Assembly (NCBI GenBank): GCA_002348385.1
Contig: DEBD01000013.1
Coordinates: 101,931 to 165,930 of the forward strand
Direction of reading: 5' to 3'
Length of the DNA stretch: 64,000 bases
DNA from: Gammaproteobacteria bacterium UBA2965
GTDB lineage: Bacteria > Pseudomonadota > Gammaproteobacteria > Pseudomonadales > Azotimanducaceae
The notes under the pieces were generated by a model that saw only the letters and a list, made by a program, of their open reading frames with translations, was not told the origin of the DNA and ran no database searches. Made by a program: the position numbers and the translations under genes. Positions within the stretch are counted from its first letter, which is position 1; each line of letters opens with the position of its first letter. Shown piece after piece: positions 34,591 to 43,665 of the stretch.

Positions 34591-36848
34591 TGGAGCTCCC
34601 GGGTTTCGAAATACAAAGGGAGATAGGCCGCGGCGGAATGGCGCGCGTTTATCTGGCCGTGCAGAAGCAATTCGGACGCCTGGTAGCCTTGAAGGTGGTG
34701 TCCGCGCAATACGCCACCGACGATAACTTTCGTAAGCGCTTCCTGCAGGAATCGCAGATCAACGCGCGGCTGACGCACCCTAATATCGTTCAGGTCTATG
34801 ACGTAGGCGCCCACGAGGCCTATCTGTACCTGGTGCTAGAGTACATTCGCGGCGGCGATCTGAATCAGCGGTTGGATCGTGGCATGCATTTGCGGAGTCT
34901 GGTCGGAGTCATCAAGGACATCGGTAGGGCCCTGGATTACGCACACTCCAGAGGATTCGTGCACCGAGATATCAAGCCCGAGAACATCCTGTTTCGCGAA
35001 GACGACAGTGCGGTGCTCACCGACTTCGGTATTGCCCGTTTAGTCGACCCAAAACCCACCATTACCAGGGCTGGCACCGTGGTGGGGACGCCTCAGTACA
35101 TGAGCCCGGAGCAGGCATCCGGCAAGGAACTCGATGGGCGTTCAGACCTCTACAGCCTTGGCGTGGTGTTCTACCGCGTGCTCACCGGAGACGTGCCATT
35201 CAAGGCGGATACAGCTGTCAGTATTGGCATCAAACACCTGCAGGAGTCGGTGCCCAGACTGCCCAACTACCTCAATGCGTTTCAAGGAGTGATTGACCGA
35301 AGCCTGGCCAAGAAGCTCGAGCAACGCTATCAATCCGGCGAGGAGCTGGGCCGTGCGCTCGACAACATCAGTCAGGCGGCCACCCTACCTAACGCCACTA
35401 TTCGCTCCAATGTGGTAAGCACTCGGGAAATTCGTGCCGTAGGCCAAAACGTGCTGACCACCGTGCGGGATTCCGCGCGCGCGGATCTGCACTCTCGACG
35501 GCACCGCAAACGCCGCTTCGGTCGTCTGACGTTGTACGCTCTGCTTCTGCTCACGGTGGTGGGGGCGGGAAGCTACGTGGTGGTGGAGCAGCCGCAGCTC
35601 ATTTCACAAGCTCTGGAAGTCGCCGGAATGGCGGAGAATCCCGAAGTTCAGGAAACTTGGAGTGCGGCTCAGTCGCTGCATCAGGATCCGAATCAGAGCC
35701 TGGGTAGCATCGTAGCGAGCTATCGCCGCGTTTTGAATCTCGACGCCAACCACTTGGGGGCGGCTGAAGCCGTTGCTGGTTTAGCGACTCAGTGGGAAAA
35801 CGCGGTACTCGAAGCGCTGGAGCAGGAAAATCTTGAGTTGGCCGAAACCAAACTGGCCGAATCCATGGCAGCCTTCCCCGATGATGCGGTTTGGAGCGAC
35901 CTGTCCGAGCAAGTTGATGATCATCGCCACGCGGAGCAGCTGCTAAGCAGCACCCAGGCACTGCTGCGTAGTCACGGTCTCTCGGATATCCCGTCGGCGA
36001 GTGCCGCCATCCAGGCGTATCAGGAAGTGCTTCGGTTGGCTCCCGGACATTCGGTGGCCAGTCAGGAACTCGATGCGCTTGCTGAACACTACGCAATGCT
36101 CGCTGCCAGCGCCGCGGACCAAGGCCAGGTCGACGAGGCCATCAATTTTCTAGACCGTGCATCTGCTGCCAACGCTACCTATCCCGAACTCGATGGTGTA
36201 CGCGGAAAGATCCAGCAAGCCACTACAATCCGCGCGACCATCGACGATCTACTGCAGCAAGCAAGCGCCTATCGGGCGGCCGGCGCGCTGGTCAACCCAG
36301 TGGGTGAGAACGCGGCGGAGTTTTACCATCGTGTGCTGGCGATTAGGCCGGATGATGTCATTGCGGCCCAGGGGCTGGATGAAATCGTCTCCCAGTTGCG
36401 CGCCAGGCTTGCCGCTTTGCTGCAGGACAGAGACGTGCAGGCGGCTACCGCCGTGGTGGATCGCGCCGGTGGCGTGGGGCTGGATTCAGTTGCAGTTAAC
36501 GACATGAGAGCGAGTGTGGAACAGGAGATTTTGCGCCGGGATACGGTTGCCGAACACCTCGGCAAGGCTCGGGAGCTGTTCGCCCAGGGTTTCATCACGC
36601 AGCCGCAAAATGGCAATGTGGTGGCCTTGCTGCGTGAGGTGGATCGGCTGGATCCAGGCAACCAAGCAGCACAGCGCATGCTGTCGCGATCTGCGCAGCG
36701 CCTTGCAGAGGCCGCTCAGGAAGCGTACGGGGCTGGCCTTGCGGACGATGCAAAATACTACCTGGAGTTGGCGCTGACCGTGACCCCCGGTGTCGATGCT
36801 TGGAGAAAACTTCGATTAGATTGGGAAAATAGTATCTCAAATAATTGA
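34590..36848 (+). CDS. Serine/threonine protein kinase with transmembrane segment and TPR-like extracytoplasmic region
   Basis: 752 aa. The eukaryotic-like kinase domain (about 5-270) has all key residues: glycine loop IGRGGMARV (12-20), Lys35, HRDIKPEN with catalytic D127, DFG D145 and GTPQYMSPEQ. A membrane helix (LYALLLLTVVGAGSYVVV) lies near residues 313-330. The remainder is alanine- and glutamine-rich with TPR-like helical pairs, presumably periplasmic. The pair with the upstream MORN protein is coupled (overlap of one base). A decayed FHA domain gene follows directly; FHA proteins are the usual phosphothreonine readers of such kinases. Confidence 0.88.
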   Translation: MELPGFEIQREIGRGGMARVYLAVQKQFGRLVALKVVSAQYATDDNFRKRFLQESQINARLTHPNIVQVYDVGAHEAYLYLVLEYIRGGDLNQRLDRGMHLRSLVGVIKDIGRALDYAHSRGFVHRDIKPENILFREDDSAVLTDFGIARLVDPKPTITRAGTVVGTPQYMSPEQASGKELDGRSDLYSLGVVFYRVLTGDVPFKADTAVSIGIKHLQESVPRLPNYLNAFQGVIDRSLAKKLEQRYQSGEELGRALDNISQAATLPNATIRSNVVSTREIRAVGQNVLTTVRDSARADLHSRRHRKRRFGRLTLYALLLLTVVGAGSYVVVEQPQLISQALEVAGMAENPEVQETWSAAQSLHQDPNQSLGSIVASYRRVLNLDANHLGAAEAVAGLATQWENAVLEALEQENLELAETKLAESMAAFPDDAVWSDLSEQVDDHRHAEQLLSSTQALLRSHGLSDIPSASAAIQAYQEVLRLAPGHSVASQELDALAEHYAMLAASAADQGQVDEAINFLDRASAANATYPELDGVRGKIQQATTIRATIDDLLQQASAYRAAGALVNPVGENAAEFYHRVLAIRPDDVIAAQGLDEIVSQLRARLAALLQDRDVQAATAVVDRAGGVGLDSVAVNDMRASVEQEILRRDTVAEHLGKARELFAQGFITQPQNGNVVALLREVDRLDPGNQAAQRMLSRSAQRLAEAAQEAYGAGLADDAKYYLELALTVTPGVDAWRKLRLDWENSISNN

Positions 36849-36864
36849 TTTAGAAGGTTATTTA

Positions 36865-37283
36865 ATGCTCAAAGACGAGCGGCTGGTGGTGCTGAATGGG
36901 GTGACCGAGGGGCCCCGTCTGGACAACGGTCCCGGTGAATGACCGGGACTATGCAGAGGCCCGAGGACTAATGCCGAGCGACCCCGTTCAGGGGGAAGAC
37001 TTTACCCATTGGCATGGGTTGTGTGGCGATAGGGGGCAGCGAAGATTGCGAAATCGAGCGCAATGATCAGAGGGTTTAGCTGTGCCATGCAGAACGCATA
37101 TTGCGCCGACAAGAGTGCGCGCTCACCAATCTCATGGCGACCAACGGTTCGCAGATCAACGGTGTCGAGGTTCGGGGTGTTCCGCTGCGTGATGGAGATG
37201 TGTTGTCCATGGGCAGTGTAGCGGTCGTCTACCGGTTGGTAGTCGCGACACGTCCAGCGCGACGAGGCGTCTGCAACGGATAG
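36865..37283 (+). pseudogene. Decayed FHA-domain gene
   Basis: Starts with ATG 36865 (MLKDERLVVLNGVTEGPRL) and meets a stop after 25 codons. In another frame, FHA sequence resumes at about 37010: VAIGGSEDCEIERNDQRV, an in-frame TAG at 37077-37079, then LCHAERILRR, TNLMATNGSQINGVEVRGVP and LRDGDVLSMGSVAVVYRLV to a stop at 37283. These match the FHA core (IGRS, SRxHA, STNGTxxNG, LxDGDxIxxG). One stop and at least one frameshift break the frame. A perfect 8-bp hairpin GTCCCGGT/ACCGGGAC (36929-36949) lies within the disrupted part. The gene would have been the phosphothreonine-binding partner of the kinase just upstream. Confidence 0.75.
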
Positions 37284-37372
37284 TGGCCGCTGGGGCGATT
37301 GTGGCTGCAAGAGTGCTAGCGTGGATTCTATTAGCGCGCTAAGCTCAACGAGCTAGAGGAGCAAGCACAGTT

Positions 37373-38290
37373 ATGGCAGTTGAGATTCCCTATCGCCGGG
37401 AGTTGGAATTCTCCTATGGCGAGCTTATCCAAGTGGCTCCCGGGATAAGGCGCATCATCGCTGAGAATCCCAGCCCGTTCACGCTTTACGGTACCGGGAC
37501 GTATGTTCTCGGTTCCGGAGCAGTGGCAGTGATCGACCCTGGTCCCGCGGATCCGACCCACATCCAGGCTCTGATAGACGGATTGGGCGACGAGCGGATC
37601 AGTCATATTCTCGTGACCCACACGCATATGGATCACTCACCCGGCGCCGAGCTTCTGGCGCAACATACGGACGCATCCACCTACGCGTTCGGACCTCACG
37701 GCGCGGGCAAGCTGGAAGAAGGGGTGCCTGTGGAGGAGGGTGGCGACATGGAGTTCGAACCCGATCACGAGGTGCGGCATGGCGACGTAATTGAAGGCGG
37801 CGACTGGTCCGCCGAGTGCGTATACACGCCAGGGCACACATCCAATCACATGTGCTTTCAATTGCGCGAACAACGGGCCCTGTTTACGGGGGACCATGTA
37901 ATGGGATGGTCCACCAGCATCATTTCCCCTCCTGATGGTGACATGCTGGCGTACATGGACAGTCTCCATTTGCTGTTAGAGCGCGATGACGCCATTTACT
38001 GGCCGACCCATGGTCCCTGCATCGATGATACCCAGACACACGTTCGTGCGTTCATTGAGCATCGCAAGGAGCGTGAACGGCAGATCATCGACTGCGTGGA
38101 ACAAGGTATTCATCGAATCAAGGAGATGGTGCCGCGTATGTATGTGGGTACGCCAGAATTCATGTACCCGGCCGCAGCGCGTAGCGTACTGGCGGCCGTT
38201 GAGTGCCTTGTGGCTCGTGGAGATTTGTTGACGGATACCGATATCTCCCTGGACGCGGAATATCATCCAGGGGCGTCGGCAGACGCCTGA
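37373..38290 (+). CDS. Metallo-beta-lactamase-fold hydrolase (LACTB2/glyoxalase II-like)
   Basis: 305 aa. Metal-binding motifs are HTHMDHSPGAELL (HxHxDH), the histidine of YTPGHTSNHMCF and the aspartate of FTGDHVMGWS. A C-terminal helical region including MVPRMY and RSVLAAVECLVARGDL is typical of the LACTB2-like subgroup with a winged-helix-like tail. A hydrolase of thioesters, phosphoesters or RNA is possible; substrate is not known. GAGGAG lies 12 bases before the ATG. Its stop is one base from that of the convergent histidine kinase gene. Confidence 0.85.
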   Translation: MAVEIPYRRELEFSYGELIQVAPGIRRIIAENPSPFTLYGTGTYVLGSGAVAVIDPGPADPTHIQALIDGLGDERISHILVTHTHMDHSPGAELLAQHTDASTYAFGPHGAGKLEEGVPVEEGGDMEFEPDHEVRHGDVIEGGDWSAECVYTPGHTSNHMCFQLREQRALFTGDHVMGWSTSIISPPDGDMLAYMDSLHLLLERDDAIYWPTHGPCIDDTQTHVRAFIEHRKERERQIIDCVEQGIHRIKEMVPRMYVGTPEFMYPAAARSVLAAVECLVARGDLLTDTDISLDAEYHPGASADA

Positions 38291-38291
38291 C

Positions 38292-40496
38292 TCAGGAACG
38301 GCGGACCGCCAGAAGAGGATCAGACTGGCCGTTTGCAGTGCGGCTGGTAGCCGTGTGCCGCGATTCCACGCAGGGCAACTGCACCACGATGGCGACTCCC
38401 GATCCGTCCTCCAGATTCATGGCGCGTACGAATCCTCCGTGATGTTCCGCGATGACTCGAACCACGTACAAGCCCAACCCGAAGTGCAATCGATTCTGGG
38501 GCCCCCGGTGACTGACCATTGAGTCGAACAGCGATTCCTCCGCCCTTTCGGGCAGTACAGGACCCCGGTTGGCTACCGTGATCTGAAGCTGATCGCGCTG
38601 GTAGTCGAGATGGACCTTGATTGGACTGTTGGAGCGATGGAAGTCCACTGCGTTGTCGATGATTTTGTCTAGCAGCTGCTCGATGTGGTAGTCGGAGATA
38701 TTGGCGTAGACCGGATGTTCGGGACGGCGCAGCACGAACTCGCAGTTGGAATGAGTGATCTTGCAATTGGCCACATAGCTTTGCAGCAACTCAGCGATGT
38801 CGATGACCTCGCGCTCCTCCGCTTCCAGGGACTCGTCCAGGTTGGCTGCGTCGGCCAGATTCTGAACGATTGATCCGATGCGAATCACGCCTCGCTTGGC
38901 GCTATCCAGGTATTTGCTTTGGCGCACATCGGGGTTCTCTTCTGCCAGATTCTCGAGCGATGTGCTCAGCGTGTTGAGTGGATTGTTGATTTCGTGCCTC
39001 AATGTGCGGGGCATGTTCTCCAGGAAGTTGTTGTGCTGATGCAGCTTGCTCAACATGCTGGAGACGCTACGCGCCAGATCGCCGATTTCGTCACCCGCTT
39101 TCATCTCGCTGTGCAGCTCGCTGATACGCAATCGCCCGTATTGATCTATGGCCCCGCTGGCTTCCCGCCGCAGACTGCGAATGCGCCATGCCAGGCGGCC
39201 GGCGAAGGCCAGCAGCGCTATGAATACGGCGATCAGCGCGGCGACTGACAGCAGTATTACCTGCTCGAGCGCCGAACTCTCGAACGAGAGGATGTCACGG
39301 ATGTTCTGCTCTACGACCACCGTGCCGATTACGGTGCCGCGCGACACAATGGGATGGGCCGCTATGATGATCTCGCTGTCACCTACCGATCGACGCAGGC
39401 TGATGGGCTCGCCCGACAGCGATTCGCTGATTGCGGCGTCTGCAGTACCGTCGGAATCTTCCGGTCGGGGCTGCAGGGGCTGATAGGTTTCGCCCGTTGT
39501 CACCCAATGCAGCAAGGGCCGTAGTTCGTCGAATGCCTGACGCAGCAGCGCCAAAGCGGGGTTGGGCGGGGCACGTTCGGTTTCCATGGTCTGATAGCTG
39601 CCGGTTTCCGCACGGACCCGCTGCTCGGCGTCGATAACCAGAATACGGGCGCCCGAATAGCCTAGACCGCGAATGATGCTGAGCACCTCGGGAGAGCGCA
39701 GCACCGCCAGGTTGAAACTTTCCTTGCCGGCAGTAGGCAATGTCTGGGTAATGTGGGTGATGCCCCGTGAAGCCGCGTCGTCCACGTCGACGAACGCAAG
39801 CCCGAAGTAGCGGGACGATCCCAACAGCTGCAACGGCAGGCGGAACTCAAACTGAAAGCCCGTTTCCGTCTCGATGGCATGCCCCTGAACGGCGCTGTTC
39901 GGGTTGCCCGTCTGTGCGTACTGCCAATTCAAATCCATGTCATAAGCGGTGGTGGGCCCAGGCTCCTGCATGGTGAGCGCCACGCGAGCATCCTCACCGT
40001 TTGCTCGAATGAACGTCAGGCGCACGTGATCTGCCGCGTCAAGGCGCAGATATTCCGGGTCGCGAAACACGCGATCACCGTCGGTGATGCGCAAGAAAGC
40101 GTGCAGATTGCCTCCGCGCTCGCCCAGCACGAGCTGCAAATCGGCATCGCCGGGCGCGCCCTCGCTGCCGAAGCGCAGCAGGTTGTCGGTCATGTCCTCG
40201 CCCCAGTCCTCCAGCTGTCCGTCCAGTCGAACAGGCCCCTGCAGGGGGTGCGCATAGAGGTTTTCGAAGTCCTCGATGGCCAGCGGCAGGTCGTTGAATA
40301 GATCCTCCCGGCCGTTGAACAGGGTGGAGATTCCCTCGGCGGTCAGGAGCTGGGCATTGGACTGGCCCTGGATCAACAAACGTTCCATCTCTACCAGCTG
40401 CCGGTAGCTGAACCAAGGCACGATGAGTAGCGTGAGCCCCAGCAGCATGATCTTGGTGCCCAGTCTCGGTCCGCGTATGCGCCTTAATATTCTCAT
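38292..40496 (-). CDS. Membrane histidine kinase resembling the proteobacterial sortase-system kinase PdsS
   Basis: 734 aa. A first membrane helix (about 15-32) is followed by a large periplasmic region that contains a carbohydrate-binding-like segment (VRLDGQLEDWGEDM, about 92-105, to about 255), then a second helix (VILLSVAALIAVFIALLAF) near 424. A HAMP-like linker, dimerisation helix with LRHEINNPLNTLSTSLENL (H about 517) and ATPase with DKIIDNAVDFH and HFGLGLYVVRVIAEHHGG follow. This order and the SMVSHRG segment before the G2 loop fit the TIGR03785-type kinase of the dedicated sortase system. The matching regulator lies 20 bases upstream. No sortase gene is nearby. Confidence 0.75.
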   Translation of the reverse strand: MRILRRIRGPRLGTKIMLLGLTLLIVPWFSYRQLVEMERLLIQGQSNAQLLTAEGISTLFNGREDLFNDLPLAIEDFENLYAHPLQGPVRLDGQLEDWGEDMTDNLLRFGSEGAPGDADLQLVLGERGGNLHAFLRITDGDRVFRDPEYLRLDAADHVRLTFIRANGEDARVALTMQEPGPTTAYDMDLNWQYAQTGNPNSAVQGHAIETETGFQFEFRLPLQLLGSSRYFGLAFVDVDDAASRGITHITQTLPTAGKESFNLAVLRSPEVLSIIRGLGYSGARILVIDAEQRVRAETGSYQTMETERAPPNPALALLRQAFDELRPLLHWVTTGETYQPLQPRPEDSDGTADAAISESLSGEPISLRRSVGDSEIIIAAHPIVSRGTVIGTVVVEQNIRDILSFESSALEQVILLSVAALIAVFIALLAFAGRLAWRIRSLRREASGAIDQYGRLRISELHSEMKAGDEIGDLARSVSSMLSKLHQHNNFLENMPRTLRHEINNPLNTLSTSLENLAEENPDVRQSKYLDSAKRGVIRIGSIVQNLADAANLDESLEAEEREVIDIAELLQSYVANCKITHSNCEFVLRRPEHPVYANISDYHIEQLLDKIIDNAVDFHRSNSPIKVHLDYQRDQLQITVANRGPVLPERAEESLFDSMVSHRGPQNRLHFGLGLYVVRVIAEHHGGFVRAMNLEDGSGVAIVVQLPCVESRHTATSRTANGQSDPLLAVRRS

Positions 40497-40515
40497 GACT
40501 GGCTAGCGCGACTCT

Positions 40516-41214
40516 TCAGCCCGACCAACGGTATCCGAAGCCGTATTCGCTTTTGATGCTGGCAAAACCCTGGTCGACTTTTTCGAACTTCTTGCGGATG
40601 TTACGCATGTGCGTGTTGATGGTGTTGTTAGTCACCAGGCTCTGCATTGTGGCGTTCATGAGCGTTTCGTAACTCACGGCGTGGCCCGGCATGCGAACCA
40701 GCTTAGCCAGCATGCGGAACTCCGTTCCCGACAGATCGATTCTGTGTCCCCGCCAGGACACGAGCAGCGCATCCTGGTCCAGCACCAGATCGCCGATGCG
40801 CTTGGCGGTCGCGCTGGTTTCTTCTTCGTTCTCTGCGCGCACTTCGTTGATGCGCAGCAGTGACGAAATACGCTCGGCCAGATAATCCAGACTGATGGGC
40901 TTGGGCAGATAATCCCATGCGCCCAGGCGAAGCCCAGAAATTTTGTCAATTTCGTTGATGCGTTCTGTGAGAAAGATCACCGGTAGCGAGGGTGATTTCG
41001 CCAGCAAATCCCGGCACAACTGGAAGCCGGCGTCCACTTCGTCTCCGAGAATGATGTCGAGAATCACTAGGTCGGGCAGAGCTTCGTCGAACCCTTCCAG
41101 CGCCTCCTCGCGGTTCGCGTACGCGTTCACCTGGTAGCCTTTCATCGTGATGGCGTCAGCGTAATTGGCGCGCTGATCCGGGTCGTCTTCAACGATCGCG
41201 ATGGTTCTCGCCAT
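40516..41214 (-). CDS. OmpR-family response regulator resembling PdsR
   Basis: 232 aa. The receiver (about 1-120) has acidic residues in VEDDPDQ, the phospho-acceptor in LVILDIILGDEVDAGFQLC and Lys in YLPKP. A winged-helix DNA-binding domain follows, ending NTHMRNIRKKFEKVDQGFASIKSEYGFGYRW. The unusual GDEVDxGF after the phospho-acceptor fits the regulator of the proteobacterial dedicated sortase system. It is 20 bases upstream of the kinase gene and probably controls an envelope response, but the target genes are not visible. Confidence 0.8.
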   Translation of the reverse strand: MARTIAIVEDDPDQRANYADAITMKGYQVNAYANREEALEGFDEALPDLVILDIILGDEVDAGFQLCRDLLAKSPSLPVIFLTERINEIDKISGLRLGAWDYLPKPISLDYLAERISSLLRINEVRAENEEETSATAKRIGDLVLDQDALLVSWRGHRIDLSGTEFRMLAKLVRMPGHAVSYETLMNATMQSLVTNNTINTHMRNIRKKFEKVDQGFASIKSEYGFGYRWSG

Positions 41215-41402
41215 CGGTACACCATAGTTTCATCCGGTCGCGCAATTTTACCGGCTTTTCGCCCGCTTGGCGCGGTCAGGAGAATGGGTTCTGCACACAG
41301 GTTTTCTCCAATTTGTCTCACCCTGGTTCCACTTTTTCTGCAGGCCATGACTGTTTAATCGTCCATCCGATTCACAGATCAGCACCTAATGCGCCACAAC
41401 TC

Positions 41403-41579
41403 ATGAAAGTTTTCGTGCCGTTCAGCGAAGCACTTCGTGCTGATGTCATCGATGTGCTGGGTATTCGCGGCGAAGACCTGGTGCCTTTTCATCTGGACTA
41501 CCAATGCGTGGCCGTGGAATTTCCCGAGCAAACCGCAGCGGCTAGCCTGCATAGTGACGAACCAGCCACCGATTCTTAG
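41403..41579 (+). CDS. Small conserved-looking protein
   Basis: 58 aa. Sequence begins MKVFVPFSEALRADVIDVLG, with an acidic central patch and a Phe-Pro-rich pattern (LVPFHLDYQCVAVEF) that resembles short, uncharacterised gammaproteobacterial proteins. There is no signal peptide or metal motif. An in-frame GTG/ATG open upstream belongs to the same frame but lacks a ribosome binding site. It is divergent from the response regulator, with a 188-base gap that holds both promoters. Function unknown. Confidence 0.5.
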   Translation: MKVFVPFSEALRADVIDVLGIRGEDLVPFHLDYQCVAVEFPEQTAAASLHSDEPATDS

Positions 41580-41651
41580 TCCTTCAACTGGCAACATCGC
41601 GGCTGCCTACCCCATCTAGTCCTGCTATGGTGTCGCGCCCGGACGCATTGG

Positions 41652-42269
41652 GTGCACGGATTGTCCGAACTCCTACCAACACTGCTTGCGATGCCGTGGC
41701 TGGAAGCCACCGGTCTAATTTCCGGCCTGCTTTGCGTGTGGCTGCTCATACGCGAGAACATCTGGACCTTTCCCATCGGCCTGGTGTATGCCGTGGTTTC
41801 GGTGGCCGTGTTCGGACGGCAGCGGCTTTACGCTGACGTGTTGCTAAGCGGCTACTACGTGGTGATGAACGCCTATGGCTGGTACTACTGGCTTTGCGGC
41901 GGAGAACGATCCGTTGGTGAAGCACTGCCGGTCACCTATACCCCCGTCCGGATTCGCAGCTGGCTCGCTGTCATCACGGGGATTGCCAGCGTTGCGATGG
42001 GCTACGCGTTTGATGCCTATACCGATGCGGACCTGCCGTACTGGGACAGCGCGACCACCTGCATGAGCTTTGCGGCCATGTGGATGACCGCGCGCAAATA
42101 CATCGAGAACTGGGTGGTCTGGCTGCTCGTGGACATTATTGCGGCCGCCGTTTACCTTGTGAAAGGTATCGAGCTATACGCCGTGTTGTACGGGGTTTAC
42201 CTGATCATGGCGTTCATGGGATGGCGCGCGTGGCACAAACATCTGAAACCGGTCTCGTCGTCTGTGTAA
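41652..42269 (+). CDS. pnuC: Nicotinamide riboside transporter PnuC
   Basis: 205 aa with seven hydrophobic helices. The PnuC hallmarks are seen in WTFPIGLVYAVVSVAVF, LYADVLLSGYYVVMNAYGWYYW and the C-terminal WVVWLLVDIIAAAVYLVKGIELYAVLYGVYLIMA. The protein takes up nicotinamide riboside by facilitated diffusion, trapped by phosphorylation. The next gene, a NadR-like kinase, begins 49 bases inside pnuC, which fits the trapping role. The start is GTG at 41652; a later ATG (41691) is possible. Confidence 0.9.
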   Translation: MHGLSELLPTLLAMPWLEATGLISGLLCVWLLIRENIWTFPIGLVYAVVSVAVFGRQRLYADVLLSGYYVVMNAYGWYYWLCGGERSVGEALPVTYTPVRIRSWLAVITGIASVAMGYAFDAYTDADLPYWDSATTCMSFAAMWMTARKYIENWVVWLLVDIIAAAVYLVKGIELYAVLYGVYLIMAFMGWRAWHKHLKPVSSSV

Positions 42270-42790
42270 CCGGGCCTGAGAGTACCGGAAAGACCACCCT
42301 TGCCGAAGAACTCGCCGAGGCTCTCGATGTGCCCCTGGTGGGGGAGTACGCCCGCCACTATCTGGAAGCGCGCTTGACGCAAGGGCTTGAGGACTACGGC
42401 GAAGACGACCTGCTGCACATCGCAAAGGGTCAGCTTGCGGCGGAGCAGCAGGCGTTAGCACAAGGTACCGGCCTGGTCATCAGCGACACGGATCTCCAGG
42501 TGGTACAGATCTGGTGGCAGGAGCGTTTCGGTTCTTCCCACCCCTGGCTGCTGGATGCCTTGGCGCAGCGGACGCCTAGACGTTATCTGGTGATGGCGCC
42601 TGACTTGCCTTGGCAAGCCGACCCATTGCGTGAGTCACCTGACGATCGGCAGCGGTTGTTCGACTGCTACCTGGAGGTACTGCGAGCAAGCCCCCACCCC
42701 TTCGCAGAGGTGTTCGGGTCAGGCAGAGCCCGTTTCGAACGGGCCATGGCTTGCGTGCAGGACTGGTTGGTCGAACCTCAGTTCGCCTAA
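42221..42790 (+). CDS. NadR-like ATPase/ribosylnicotinamide kinase
   Basis: 189 aa. Walker A is GPESTGKTTLAEELAE (about residues 18-33), followed by VGEYARHYLE and a Walker B-like VISDTDLQVV, the layout of the C-terminal kinase part of NadR. It lacks the N-terminal nucleotidyltransferase (HxGH) and regulator domains, so it is a stand-alone kinase that should convert nicotinamide riboside to NMN. It overlaps pnuC by 49 bases, and a GTG nine bases further is an alternative start. The PnuC/NadR-kinase pair is a known NR salvage module. Confidence 0.88.
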   Translation: MARVAQTSETGLVVCVTGPESTGKTTLAEELAEALDVPLVGEYARHYLEARLTQGLEDYGEDDLLHIAKGQLAAEQQALAQGTGLVISDTDLQVVQIWWQERFGSSHPWLLDALAQRTPRRYLVMAPDLPWQADPLRESPDDRQRLFDCYLEVLRASPHPFAEVFGSGRARFERAMACVQDWLVEPQFA

Positions 42791-42797
42791 CCGTTGC

Positions 42798-43655
42798 TCA
42801 AACCAGGGCACGATCAAGGCTGGCTTGTGCGCGCCGCATCTGTTCGGCTATCTCGGCCCGCTGGTCCCCCGCATGCCAGCGGCCGAAAGCCCAGCCGTAC
42901 TCGCGCAGCCAGAAGGCAAGCAGATTCTGCTGCACCCGCATGCTGTCAATCGTTCGTTCCATAACTGCCTCGGCGATGTCGTCGAGCTCCGTGGGATCTC
43001 GTCCCAGACCCTGATGCAGGGTCACCACGTCGAACAATGGATCGTTCAAGGCGGGCCACTCCCAATCCAAGGTAACCCAGGATCGGGGATCGGTACTGGG
43101 CGCGATAACGTTCCACGGATTCAAGTCGTTGTGGCACCACACGATGTGTTCGGGCTGCCAATTCAGACGCGCCACGCAGGCGGCCACCGCGTTGGGAATC
43201 TCGCCCGGCGCGATTTCCAGCCTGCGTTGGCTAACTGCTACCGGATCGTAGTGAGTGCCTGATGACGCTGGGCGTTCGCCAAGCGCGCTTGCGATATTGC
43301 GCAGATAGGCCAACAGCTGGCTGGTTGTGGGCGGTTGCTCAATGAGCAATGGACCTTCTACCCAACGAGAGATCAGCAGCCCGCTGTCGGTATCCATGGC
43401 AACCAACGCGGGCACGCGCAGGGCCCCTGGCTCCCGGTAAATCGTCTGCTCTAGCTGGCGGCCTCCGGTCTCGTCCTGATACTGGCGTGGCAATCGGATG
43501 ACATAGGCTTCTCCGGCTACCTCGAATCGGTAGTTCTCGTTGCTGTAACCGCCAGACAGATAGCTGAATCCATGCGAGGCGGTTACATCCCAAGGGGGAT
43601 TGAGCTGCGCCATGGCCTGGCGCAGACGACGCTGAGTGTCGTGGTCGATCGGCAC
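42798..43655 (-). CDS. APH/choline kinase-family phosphotransferase
   Basis: 285 aa. The fold is that of aminoglycoside/choline/thiamine kinases: VWCHNDLNPWNVIAP (Brenner motif HxDxxxxN) and VTLDWEWPALNDPLFDVVTL with the metal-binding Asp. An N-terminal lobe has SYLSGGYSNENYRFEV as glycine-rich loop. Substrate might be thiamine, choline, or another amino-alcohol. It is convergent with the NadR-like gene (7 bases) and 10 bases downstream of the sirtuin gene on the same strand, so the two likely form an operon. Confidence 0.78.
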   Translation of the reverse strand: MPIDHDTQRRLRQAMAQLNPPWDVTASHGFSYLSGGYSNENYRFEVAGEAYVIRLPRQYQDETGGRQLEQTIYREPGALRVPALVAMDTDSGLLISRWVEGPLLIEQPPTTSQLLAYLRNIASALGERPASSGTHYDPVAVSQRRLEIAPGEIPNAVAACVARLNWQPEHIVWCHNDLNPWNVIAPSTDPRSWVTLDWEWPALNDPLFDVVTLHQGLGRDPTELDDIAEAVMERTIDSMRVQQNLLAFWLREYGWAFGRWHAGDQRAEIAEQMRRAQASLDRALV

Positions 43656-43665
43656 CGTGCGGGTG

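Noticed and set aside
36929..36949. Perfect hairpin GTCCCGGT/ACCGGGAC as a terminator of the kinase gene
   Set aside because: No T tract follows; it is only noted as a structure inside the decayed FHA gene.
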